Below, one piece after another: positions 35,569-43,109 of a DNA stretch of 51,028 nt; the stretch's first letter is position 1; each line of letters starts with the position of its first letter. The stretch is from Acholeplasmatales bacterium (GTDB taxonomy: Bacteria; Bacillota_I; Bacilli_A; Acholeplasmatales; Acholeplasmataceae): positions 1 through 51,028 of the forward strand of contig JAITXJ010000025.1 of the NCBI GenBank assembly GCA_031284745.1, in the 5' to 3' direction. The notes under the pieces were generated by a model that saw nothing but the letters and a program-made list of their open reading frames with translations, was not told the origin of the DNA and made no database searches. Position numbers and translations under genes: made by a program.

Positions 35569-36182
35569 TCTTTATAAGCAATGACAATTGCGCGATTTTC
35601 TCCCTCACCAACTGATTCAGTAGTAATATGAGCCCAATCAGCTAAGTGTTCATGAATAATTCGACGATCAAAAGCGTTCATCGGATCCAATCGAACCGCC
35701 AAATGTGTGCTTTGAACTTCTTTAGCCACTTTCAAGGCTAAAATTTCTAAATTTTTCCGATGATGATCTTGATAATTAGCAATATCCACACTTACACGCA
35801 GATTTTCTCCGCGTGAGATCATTGAAGATAGGTAATTTCGTACTAAATATTGTAAAGAAGCTAAATTACGTCCCTCTTTGCCTATCACTAAACCATTGTT
35901 GGGGGTATTCAAACGGAATGATATTTCTTCATCGCTAATAATGCGAAACTCCGCTTGACAATTAAAACCCATACTGGATAAAATCGATATTAAATAATCT
36001 TTACCTAAGACACCTAAGTTTATATTGGATGCTGCCTCAAATTCAATAAGCGTTTCCCCGTCTTCTTGAACTCGACGAATTTTAGCCAAGGTAATCTTTT
36101 CCGCTGGTAACTTTAATAATTGGGCGGCTTTATCTAAAGCTAAAGCCTCATCTTTCACTTGAAAGGTTATTTTCTTTAACAT
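35565..36182 (-). CDS. khpB: RNA-binding protein KhpB (Jag)
   Basis: 205-residue Jag/SpoIIIJ-associated protein with all three domains: Jag_N (about 1-50), KH with LVIGKEGRNLASLQYLV (about 98-114), and R3H in NAFDRRIIHEHLADW followed by TTESVGEGENR near the end. It binds RNA with its partner KhpA and affects cell-envelope genes in Gram-positive bacteria. It directly follows yidC, the standard arrangement, and its TGA stop overlaps the YiiX-like start. Confidence 0.95.
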   Translation of the reverse strand: MLKKITFQVKDEALALDKAAQLLKLPAEKITLAKIRRVQEDGETLIEFEAASNINLGVLGKDYLISILSSMGFNCQAEFRIISDEEISFRLNTPNNGLVIGKEGRNLASLQYLVRNYLSSMISRGENLRVSVDIANYQDHHRKNLEILALKVAKEVQSTHLAVRLDPMNAFDRRIIHEHLADWAHITTESVGEGENRAIVIAYKE

Positions 36183-36183
36183 T

Positions 36184-37986
36184 TTATTTTCCTCCTAAAG
36201 GACCACTAATAATGGTTTGCTTATTTTTTAATTTTTCTAAATTAGCTTTTTTAATTTTCATAATGATTTTATTAATAAAATTGGTGGGAATAAGATAGAA
36301 AATATTTAAAACTCGATTAAAGAAAGTTTTAATCTTACTATTGTTTTGTGGATTAGCAATCTTATCCAAATTTTCATAATAACTATTTTCATATTCATCG
36401 ATAACTAATTGTTTATAGGATAACTTTCTTTGATATTTATCTTCATACAAGGAACCAATCGAAGACTTAACTTGAATTAAGCGATATTTGCGTCCGTTTA
36501 AATATTTCATTAACATTGTTTGAAATAATGAATATAAATTACCAACGATCCAATAAAAGGTTAGAGCGTTATTATTAGAGAAGGCCATAAAAATCATCAT
36601 CGCTGTCATGACCCACATCATCATCTTACCCATATTACCACCCATGGGGCCGCCTGCCTTAGCTGGTTGTTTGGTGGCAACACTCTTATGGTGATTGGCG
36701 GTCTTTTTCAAGTAAGCGGGTTTCTTTTGACCAACTAACATTAGGACAATATAAGTGATACTCATAATGATAACTAAGAACAGATGAGAGAAAGTCCAAC
36801 TAGAGGTCCCTCCCGAAAGAAAGTTCGATAGTCCAAAACCAGGGGTATCTTTAATTGTATTTGCAAACATCCCACCGGCCACCGTAATTCGACGAACTAC
36901 CTGCCACATCGCCGTAAAAATAGGAAATTGCAAAATCATCAGTAAGCAACCACTAAATTTAATACCATATTTTTTATAAATCTTCATCGTCTCTTGCTGC
37001 TTTTGTTGTTGGCTCATTTTATCGGTACGATTACGATATTTTTCTTCTAATTTTTGAATATCTGGATTAGCCAAAGCCATCTTGAAACTCATGTTGTTAG
37101 AATTAGCATAAATTGGCCAAGCCATGGTTCGCACAATAATGGTGGTTAACAAAATACCTAGCCAAAAAAGACCAAAACTTGTATAATTCATGATATAGGC
37201 TACCCAAATAACTAAGATATAATCAAACCACTGAGCGCTAGTGCCATATTTTAAATGAATAGGACTTTCCCCACCGGCTACTAAAACGGGTACTGGGGTA
37301 TTTAAATTAACCCCTTCAATACTGATACTGAATTTAACTTTGTAGGTTCCCCCTCGAAGAATAATTTGGCGAAAGGTACCATCACTAGTATCTGGATATT
37401 CCTCATTATTGAGAAGATATTTCACGCTAGATAAACCCTTAAGACTAATTCCTCGATCATAATTCGTCGTTCCATCAGTATAAAAAACTTTTTCTAGGAC
37501 ATAATCACGATTAAATTCATGACCAAATTGATAGGAAAACGAACCACTAACTTTCGTTGAATAAATAATAGGTTGAGCGTTTTCATTAATAACAGGGTAC
37601 TTAGTAACGGGGTCACGAACTAATTGAGGGTTAATTATAATGGGATAGACAGTATAAATATTAGGATTCTTCGGATAACTAATTCGGTAGTATCTGATCT
37701 CCAAGCCTGGATGCGTCGCCGTATCAGTTATATAATCATCATCCTTAATTAACAAGCTACTAAAATCATAACGAACCGCTGAACCAGATTGAAAAATACC
37801 AATTACTTCTAATCCAGTCTTATCGATTTCACTCGCACTTTGCACAACCAAATTAGTTGGATAACTATTGATAAACAACTCCATGGGCTGTTCCTCTTCT
37901 TTCTTACAACTAAATAAGAAAAATAATGCCCCAAAAAAGATTAAGGCCACTAATACTATTCTCATTCGTAAATTTCTTTTTTCCAT
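36184..37986 (-). CDS. yidC: Membrane protein insertase YidC with large extra ectodomain
   Basis: Inserts proteins into the membrane, alone or with SecYEG. I chose ATG 37986, six bases after GGAG; an in-frame ATG at 37998 inside rnpA is also possible. The signal peptide ends with lipobox LFSC (Cys27), as in Gram-positive YidC. The core domain is at about 245-500: WFDYILVIWVAYIMNY, the groove Arg in TTIIVRTMAWP, the 'MSFKMALANPDIQKLEEKY' coiled loop, and the 'FPIFTAMWQVVRRI' helix. At 600 residues it is about twice the usual Gram-positive length: some 215 residues of extracellular beta-type sequence lie between lipobox and first core helix, and there is a long basic C-terminal tail. Confidence 0.95.
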   Translation of the reverse strand: MEKRNLRMRIVLVALIFFGALFFLFSCKKEEEQPMELFINSYPTNLVVQSASEIDKTGLEVIGIFQSGSAVRYDFSSLLIKDDDYITDTATHPGLEIRYYRISYPKNPNIYTVYPIIINPQLVRDPVTKYPVINENAQPIIYSTKVSGSFSYQFGHEFNRDYVLEKVFYTDGTTNYDRGISLKGLSSVKYLLNNEEYPDTSDGTFRQIILRGGTYKVKFSISIEGVNLNTPVPVLVAGGESPIHLKYGTSAQWFDYILVIWVAYIMNYTSFGLFWLGILLTTIIVRTMAWPIYANSNNMSFKMALANPDIQKLEEKYRNRTDKMSQQQKQQETMKIYKKYGIKFSGCLLMILQFPIFTAMWQVVRRITVAGGMFANTIKDTPGFGLSNFLSGGTSSWTFSHLFLVIIMSITYIVLMLVGQKKPAYLKKTANHHKSVATKQPAKAGGPMGGNMGKMMMWVMTAMMIFMAFSNNNALTFYWIVGNLYSLFQTMLMKYLNGRKYRLIQVKSSIGSLYEDKYQRKLSYKQLVIDEYENSYYENLDKIANPQNNSKIKTFFNRVLNIFYLIPTNFINKIIMKIKKANLEKLKNKQTIISGPLGGK

Positions 37987-37987
37987 T

Positions 37988-38326
37988 CTATTCTCCATTA
38001 ATAATGTGACTTTTTTTCAAAAGCCCCTCTATTTCCTTTTTTATTTCTTCATACTTTAATTCGTTAGCAAAAGTTTTCACAATTATAACGAAATCAAATA
38101 AACCAATAACTAAACTATTTAAATCAATAATGGCCCGAATTCTTCGTTTCATGAGATTTCTCTTCACGGAATTACCATACTTGCGACCAATGGAAATCAA
38201 GAAACGAAAATGTGGACCTTGATTAACTTTCTTAATTATTGTAAAATTTTTTGTCGTTTTCGCTTCCCGTAAAGCGAAGATGCTATCAATTACTTTTTTA
38301 CTAGCTAAACTAAATTCTCTTTTCAT
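37988..38326 (-). CDS. rnpA: Ribonuclease P protein component
   Basis: Protein subunit of RNase P, which trims the 5' leader of pre-tRNAs. 112 residues, basic, with the N-terminal 'REFSLASKKVIDSIF', the RNR-type block SIGRKYGNSVKRNLMKRRIRA (about 48-67) and the 'DFVIIVK' strand. It lacks a visible ribosome-binding site: the bases before ATG 38326 are TTTTTATTATAA, directly after a terminator-like hairpin. Its stop is one base from the yidC start. Confidence 0.95.
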   Translation of the reverse strand: MKREFSLASKKVIDSIFALREAKTTKNFTIIKKVNQGPHFRFLISIGRKYGNSVKRNLMKRRIRAIIDLNSLVIGLFDFVIIVKTFANELKYEEIKKEIEGLLKKSHIINGE

Positions 38327-38335
38327 ATTTATAAT

Positions 38336-38373
38336 AAAAAGACTACTTCAAAATTAAGTTCTTCGAAGTAGTC
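38336..38373 (-). terminator. Terminator-like hairpin (possible attenuator) between rpmH and rnpA
   Basis: On the minus strand GAAGTAGTC... reads as GACTACTTC (38373-38365) pairing perfectly with GAAGTAGTC (38349-38341) over 9 bp, loop 15 bases, followed by TTTTT (38340-38336). This is a good intrinsic terminator placed 16 bases after the rpmH stop and 10 bases before the rnpA start. Confidence 0.75.
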
Positions 38374-38389
38374 GAGGTTATTATGAAAT

Positions 38390-38524
38390 TTAAACGGTAA
38401 GTTGTGCACGGCCTTTTGCACGTCGAGCTGATAATACTTTTCTGCCGCCTGGGGTTGCCATTCTGGCTCTAAACCCATGGGTCACCACTCTTTTATGTTT
38501 ACTTGGTTGATAAGTTCTTTTCAT
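38390..38524 (-). CDS. rpmH: 50S ribosomal protein L34
   Basis: 44-residue basic protein starting [20 protein letters not shown], continuing [19 protein letters not shown], an unmistakable L34. AAAGGAG lies five to eight bases upstream of the ATG, and a TATAAT about 40 bases upstream is a probable -10. It leads the classical rpmH-rnpA-yidC-jag series. dnaA, usually divergent or adjacent in Firmicutes, is not here; the upstream gap has no DnaA-box cluster that I can see. Confidence 0.97.
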   Translation of the reverse strand: MKRTYQPSKHKRVVTHGFRARMATPGGRKVLSARRAKGRAQLTV

Positions 38525-38675
38525 TACTTTACTCCTTTAAAAAAGATATACCATATAATTATACAATAAACTTCCATAATTTTAATTTTTTTACTTCAAG
38601 CCAACCAATGTTCCTTGTTTCCATTAAAAAATGTTTCAACATTACGATAAATATCATCATCTTTAACTAAATATT

Positions 38676-38684
38676 TGGTATACT
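38676..38684 (+). promoter_or_regulatory. Extended -10 promoter of the hydrolase-like/GNAT gene
   Basis: TGGTATACT (TGnTATACT) lies about 28 bases upstream of the AAGGG ribosome-binding site. The divergent rpmH promoter lies on the other strand of the same 200-base gap, which otherwise shows no gene. Confidence 0.45.
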
Positions 38685-38724
38685 ATAAGTACTAGATACT
38701 ACCCAATTTAGTAAGGGAATGAAA

Positions 38725-40221
38725 ATGATGGATGCTACAACATTAAAAGAAAAAATGCAGAAAATAATCGAATATTATCAACCATATGGTTCGACGATTA
38801 TTAAAGTGAAGGATAAGATAATCTTTGAAGATTATTTTGGTTGGGAAACCAAGGATAAATCCCCAATTACCAAAGATACCCTTTATAATATTGAATTACA
38901 ATCCAAGTTTTTATTAACTCTCGCTACGATGAAACTAGTCGAACAAAAATTATTAAAATTAAATACTAAACTTTCTACCCTTTTAAATTTAACTGGTGAA
39001 GTTGGCCAGTTGAGCGTTCGCAAGATTTTACTATGCAAAGACCAACTTTTAGATTTTAATTCACAAAGACTTCAAGAAATGAATAGGGATGAGGAGTATC
39101 AAAAATTAGATCCTATTGAAAAAAAACTTCAAGATTTTTGCTTAACTGCTCGGCAAATAACTGATCAGGAATACCATAATTTTCTTGCTCAACAACCATT
39201 AAAGGGAGTAGTGGATATTGATACCGATTGCCGACGTTATATTTTAAAACAAATTATTCAAAAGATCACTAAGAAAGATTTTTTTGATTATTTACAAGAG
39301 GATATCTTTAGTAAGTTAGATATCACTATTTACAGAAATTTTAACTATCAGGTGGCTAATTACACTTCGCGTTTTAGTGATTCTAAGATGCGACTCATCA
39401 CGCTCAAAGACCCTTTAGTTGCTACTATCGGCTTAAAGATGGGTGATCTAGCTAAATTTCTCGAAGCTTTTTTTCATGGAACAATTATTAATGAGGAAAG
39501 CTTAAAATTTTTAGGACCAAAGCGCCATAATTTTGGTCTTTTAATCGATTATGAAAAAGGTTTTTATGGCGTGCAAATGGAATTTTTAACCACAACCTTC
39601 CAAGGTTATTATAATAAGCAACAAGATACCTTACTCATTTTGGCCTTAAATCATAAGGGACTCTTAATCCCAGGGCCAGTTAATGATGAGTCCTACATTG
39701 GTGACTTATTGCGGTTGGTCAATGAATACAATTTTCAATACTCCCACCCCACATTAGTACCCTTAACTTCCAAATGGATTCATAGCGCCATCGAGATCGA
39801 ACTAAAACCAGAACAATATCGCTATGTTTGTAATGGTGCAGCCACTATTGCTTGGTGTAGTGTTTATGCAAAAAACAAATTAATGGTTCTGGTCGATAAT
39901 GAGATTGCCGTTGGCTTATGCTCTTTATATCAAGATAAGACTAAGAATTACTATTCAATCGATTCAGTAATGGTTGATAAAAAATATCAAAACTTGGGTT
40001 ATGGAAAGCAAATTATTCAACAGTCTCTGGCCATATTACAAAAGAAAGGATGCAAAGTCATCAATATTGGCGTAAGCATGGAAAACATTGCCGCCTATCA
40101 TATTTACTTGAATGCCGGATTTAAAATTAAAAACATGGATGCCTGGGGATATGATCTGGTTTGGGAAGATAGTTATTTAGCTAGTCCTATTCCTGGGCTG
40201 GCGAAATTGAACGATCAATAA
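38725..40221 (+). CDS. Serine-hydrolase-like (beta-lactamase fold) domain fused to a GNAT acetyltransferase
   Basis: 498 residues from ATG 38725, seven bases after AAGGG (an ATG at 38719 is too close to that site). The N-terminal 330 residues have the outline of class C beta-lactamase/serine hydrolases: 'ITKDTLYNIELQSKFLLTLATM' (in parts DTLYNIELQSK), 'LNTKLSTLLNL', 'DFFDYLQEDIFSKLDI'. The nucleophile of the SxxK motif is replaced: the aligned residues are LQSK, and the Tyr-x-Asn element is not seen, so it is probably inactive. The last 130 residues are a GNAT domain with the acetyl-CoA loop KYQNLGYGKQII, 'SVMVDKKYQNLG' and 'NIAAYHIYLNAGFK'. Substrate unknown. Confidence 0.8.
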   Translation: MMDATTLKEKMQKIIEYYQPYGSTIIKVKDKIIFEDYFGWETKDKSPITKDTLYNIELQSKFLLTLATMKLVEQKLLKLNTKLSTLLNLTGEVGQLSVRKILLCKDQLLDFNSQRLQEMNRDEEYQKLDPIEKKLQDFCLTARQITDQEYHNFLAQQPLKGVVDIDTDCRRYILKQIIQKITKKDFFDYLQEDIFSKLDITIYRNFNYQVANYTSRFSDSKMRLITLKDPLVATIGLKMGDLAKFLEAFFHGTIINEESLKFLGPKRHNFGLLIDYEKGFYGVQMEFLTTTFQGYYNKQQDTLLILALNHKGLLIPGPVNDESYIGDLLRLVNEYNFQYSHPTLVPLTSKWIHSAIEIELKPEQYRYVCNGAATIAWCSVYAKNKLMVLVDNEIAVGLCSLYQDKTKNYYSIDSVMVDKKYQNLGYGKQIIQQSLAILQKKGCKVINIGVSMENIAAYHIYLNAGFKIKNMDAWGYDLVWEDSYLASPIPGLAKLNDQ

Positions 40222-41095
40222 ATTTCGACCAAATCAATTTTTCCAAGGCCGAAACACCCGCCAAAGCTCCTAAACTGGCTCCAATGATGAGAACGCTATA
40301 AATAATATTAATTTCAAAAGGTTTATTTAACCAGGTAAAGGAAATACGCGGAAATAAATTATAAAGGAAAGTAATCGGATTAGCGTAACGGGAAGTAAAG
40401 AAAAAATTATATTCCCATAATTCATTAAAAAACCACAAAACGACAAAAACCGGAACAATCCAAATAAAGTTTTTTAAAGCACTTTTAATATTGGGTTTTA
40501 TTTGTTTGGAGATTAAATAATAGATGACAAAGATAATAAAGAAGTTATGTCCGACATTAGCCACGATACATTCAATATCGTAAATGGGAATGCCATAGGT
40601 AAAACCTAAGAAAAAATTCGCCAGATAACCAATCAAACCAAAACATAAAATGTAATTATCAAACATTTTATTTCGATGAAGAACCCTTATCGCAATCATC
40701 ACGGCTGCATAATTACAAACATTCAGTGGTAAACGATAATATAATATTCCCACTTTCGTATCCAGAGCTCGTGCTACTAAGAAGAAGACATAAGTTAACG
40801 AAAAAAGCAAACTCACCACAAATTGAGCCTTTTTATGATCCTGAATATAAATATGCATCACAAAAGGAACACCGATGCACCATAGCGTAAAAGTAATCGC
40901 TAAGAAACTAAATTGGGTATAGTTTTCATAATCTTTTAAAGCAATTACTAAAACATAGGTGGAAAGACTAAAATATAAAAGAATAATTAATTGCTTAATG
41001 GTGAGAAGTTTTTTGTGATAAAGAAGAGCACTCCAAACCCCATTAAAAGTTGCTCCTAAAGATAAAATGATTACTAAAACAAGATAATAAATCAT
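40187..41095 (-). CDS. YwaF/TIGR02206-type integral membrane protein
   Basis: 302 residues with about seven to eight hydrophobic helices. LPLNVCNYAAVMIAI resembles the 'LPLHLC..A' signature of YwaF/TMEM164-type proteins, followed by a conserved 'VGHNFF' His in a later helix. The bacterial function is unknown. The 3' end overlaps the convergent GNAT fusion gene by 35 bases. The ATG shares one base with the stop of a small upstream ORF (TAATG), and there is no separate ribosome-binding site, so its translation depends on the small ORF. Confidence 0.8.
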   Translation of the reverse strand: MIYYLVLVIILSLGATFNGVWSALLYHKKLLTIKQLIILLYFSLSTYVLVIALKDYENYTQFSFLAITFTLWCIGVPFVMHIYIQDHKKAQFVVSLLFSLTYVFFLVARALDTKVGILYYRLPLNVCNYAAVMIAIRVLHRNKMFDNYILCFGLIGYLANFFLGFTYGIPIYDIECIVANVGHNFFIIFVIYYLISKQIKPNIKSALKNFIWIVPVFVVLWFFNELWEYNFFFTSRYANPITFLYNLFPRISFTWLNKPFEINIIYSVLIIGASLGALAGVSALEKLIWSKFIDRSISPAQE

Positions 41096-41202
41096 TATGA
41101 AAGAAAAAGTATCAACGATGAGAAAGTTCTGATGGAAAAGAAATTATGACCTATTTTCCGCCAAATATCCTTAGTTATTAAAAATTGTTTAAAATTATTC
41201 AT
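41095..41202 (-). CDS. 35-residue small ORF coupled to the YwaF-type gene
   Basis: ATG 41202 to TAA 41095 encodes a 35-residue peptide, basic and aromatic at first (MNNFKQFLITKDIWRKIGHN) then FFSIRTFSSLILFLS, hydrophobic at the end. GGAG lies eight bases upstream of its ATG and a consensus extended -10 just before that. Its stop overlaps the next start as TAATG. It may be a leader peptide, a small membrane-associated protein, or the real N-terminus of the YwaF-type protein split by a frameshift. Confidence 0.6.
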   Translation of the reverse strand: MNNFKQFLITKDIWRKIGHNFFSIRTFSSLILFLS

Positions 41203-41220
41203 CAATAAGTCTCCATAATA

Positions 41221-41229
41221 ATTATATCA
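41221..41229 (-). promoter_or_regulatory. Extended -10 promoter of the small ORF and YwaF-type gene
   Basis: Minus strand TGATATAAT. Transcription should start near the GGAG site at 41214, so the leader is only about ten bases. No -35 found. Confidence 0.6.
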
Positions 41230-41273
41230 ATTTTCTGCGGTTCGTCGAAGTTTTTGGCCACAGATGGGGTTAA

Positions 41274-43109
41274 TTACTCTTTATTTAAGCCTAAATGTAG
41301 GCTATAATATTTACCTTGCAGGGCCAAAAGTTCTTCATGATTACCCTGTTCAATGATTCTTCCCTGATCAAGCACAATGATGGTGGAAGCATTTTTAATG
41401 GTAGAAAGGCGATGAGCAATCACAAAGACAGTTCGTCCCTGCATTAATTGATCCATCCCTTTTTGTACTAAACTCTCAGTCCTCGTATCAATCGAAGAAG
41501 TGGCTTCATCTAAGATCATGATTGGTGGATCAGAAACAGCAACTCGAGCAATCGAAAGCAGTTGTCTTTGGCCTTGGGAAAGATTCATCCCGTTAGATTC
41601 GATGATAAAATTATAACCTTCTGGTAAACGCATGATAAATTCATGGGCATTGGCTAATTTTGCTGCCGCAAAAACTTCTTCTTCGCTGGCATCTAATTTC
41701 CCAAAGCGAATGTTATCCATAATGGTGCCGCTAAAGAGATTGGTATCCTGTAAAACCATCCCAATGGCTTGACGCAAATAGTTCTTTTTAATTTTATTGA
41801 TATTGATTCCATCAATCCGAATTTTCCCATCCGCAATATCATAAAAGCGATTTAACAAATTAGTAATGGTCGTTTTCCCGGCCCCTGTGGCTCCCACGAA
41901 AGCGATTTTACTACCGGGTGCCGCATCAATGGAAATATTATGCAAAACTCTTTGGTTAACTTCATAACCGAAATCGACCGCTAATAATTGGACCCAACCT
42001 TGAATTTTTTCTTCACTGATTTGACCATCATGATGGGGGTGATGCCAATAGGCAATTTTTTTCGGACTTAGGGGTTCATTTTTATAAACAATCGATACAT
42101 AGCCTTCATCACTTTCCACGGGTTCATCTAGCAAACTAAAGATCCGGCGTGCTCCCGAAAGAGCTAAAATAATGGAATTGATTTGTTGAGATATTTGGCC
42201 AACTGGTTGCGAAAGATTCTTCGCTAACATTAAAAAACCAGCAATCGCTCCCAAAGTAATGCCTCCCCAATGATTAAGGGCTAAAAAACCTCCCGCAAAG
42301 GCAATGAGAACATATTGAATATTACCAATATTGCCCATAATCGGTTGTAAAATACTCGAATATAAATGGGCCTTGGTCGCATGGGATTGTAACAAATCAT
42401 TTTTTTCATCAAATTCTCTTTGGGCTTGTTGTTCATGAGAAAAAACCTTAATAACTTTTTGTCCTGTGGTCATTTCTTCCACAAAGGCATTGATTTGACC
42501 CAAAACTTTTTGTTGAGCAAGAAAGTGCGTAGCCGATTTAGAAGCTAAAACTTTTAAAACGATGATCATCATAATCATACAAAGGATGACAATTAAAGTT
42601 AAGTAGAGGTTCATGATGAACATAATCACTACGACCGCCAGGATATTGATGATGGAGGCTAAACATTGCGGAAGACTAATGGAAATCATTTGTCTGAGGG
42701 TATCGATATCGTTGGTATAGCGACTCATGATATCCCCAAAAGGGTGGGTATCAAAATATTGCACACTAAGAGCTTGCGTATGAGTAAACATTTGATTGCG
42801 TAAGTGTTTTAAACTTCCTTGGGAAACGATGACCATCAAACGATTATAAATAAAAGTTGCTACGACCCCCAAAAGATAAATTAAACCCATGATCAAAATT
42901 GCTTGTACCAGACCACCAAAGTTCGGGTTGACTTGATTAATAAGGGGGCTAATATAATCATCGATAATAATCTTAATAAAGTAGGAACCCAAAACTCCCG
43001 CGGCGGCGGAAGCTAAAATACAAAGAAAAACTAAAAAAATAATCAGAGGATATTTTTTAAAAATAAATCGAAAAAGGCGCCCAGCTACCGAAGGTGATTT
43101 TTTACTCAT
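41274..43109 (-). CDS. ABC exporter half-transporter, canonical subunit (BmrD/LmrD-like)
   Basis: Type IV (B-family) ABC exporter of 611 residues: six transmembrane helices (about 1-315) and a C-terminal ATPase. Walker A GATGAGKT, signature LSQGQRQL (variant of LSGGQ), Walker B IMILDEATSSID with catalytic Glu, and switch His in VIAHRLST are present. I chose ATG 43109 (MSKKSPSVAGRLF), six bases after GAGGAG. It overlaps the partner gene by eight bases. Extra residues between helix 6 and the ATPase (LSPKKIAYWHHPHHDG region) are an insert. Substrates are typically drugs, lipids or peptides; none can be told here. Confidence 0.93.
   Translation of the reverse strand: MSKKSPSVAGRLFRFIFKKYPLIIFLVFLCILASAAAGVLGSYFIKIIIDDYISPLINQVNPNFGGLVQAILIMGLIYLLGVVATFIYNRLMVIVSQGSLKHLRNQMFTHTQALSVQYFDTHPFGDIMSRYTNDIDTLRQMISISLPQCLASIINILAVVVIMFIMNLYLTLIVILCMIMMIIVLKVLASKSATHFLAQQKVLGQINAFVEEMTTGQKVIKVFSHEQQAQREFDEKNDLLQSHATKAHLYSSILQPIMGNIGNIQYVLIAFAGGFLALNHWGGITLGAIAGFLMLAKNLSQPVGQISQQINSIILALSGARRIFSLLDEPVESDEGYVSIVYKNEPLSPKKIAYWHHPHHDGQISEEKIQGWVQLLAVDFGYEVNQRVLHNISIDAAPGSKIAFVGATGAGKTTITNLLNRFYDIADGKIRIDGININKIKKNYLRQAIGMVLQDTNLFSGTIMDNIRFGKLDASEEEVFAAAKLANAHEFIMRLPEGYNFIIESNGMNLSQGQRQLLSIARVAVSDPPIMILDEATSSIDTRTESLVQKGMDQLMQGRTVFVIAHRLSTIKNASTIIVLDQGRIIEQGNHEELLALQGKYYSLHLGLNKE

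Noticed and set aside
38525-38720. Replication origin near rpmH
   Set aside because: rpmH often lies near dnaA and oriC, but no dnaA gene and no TTATCCACA-like box cluster is seen here.
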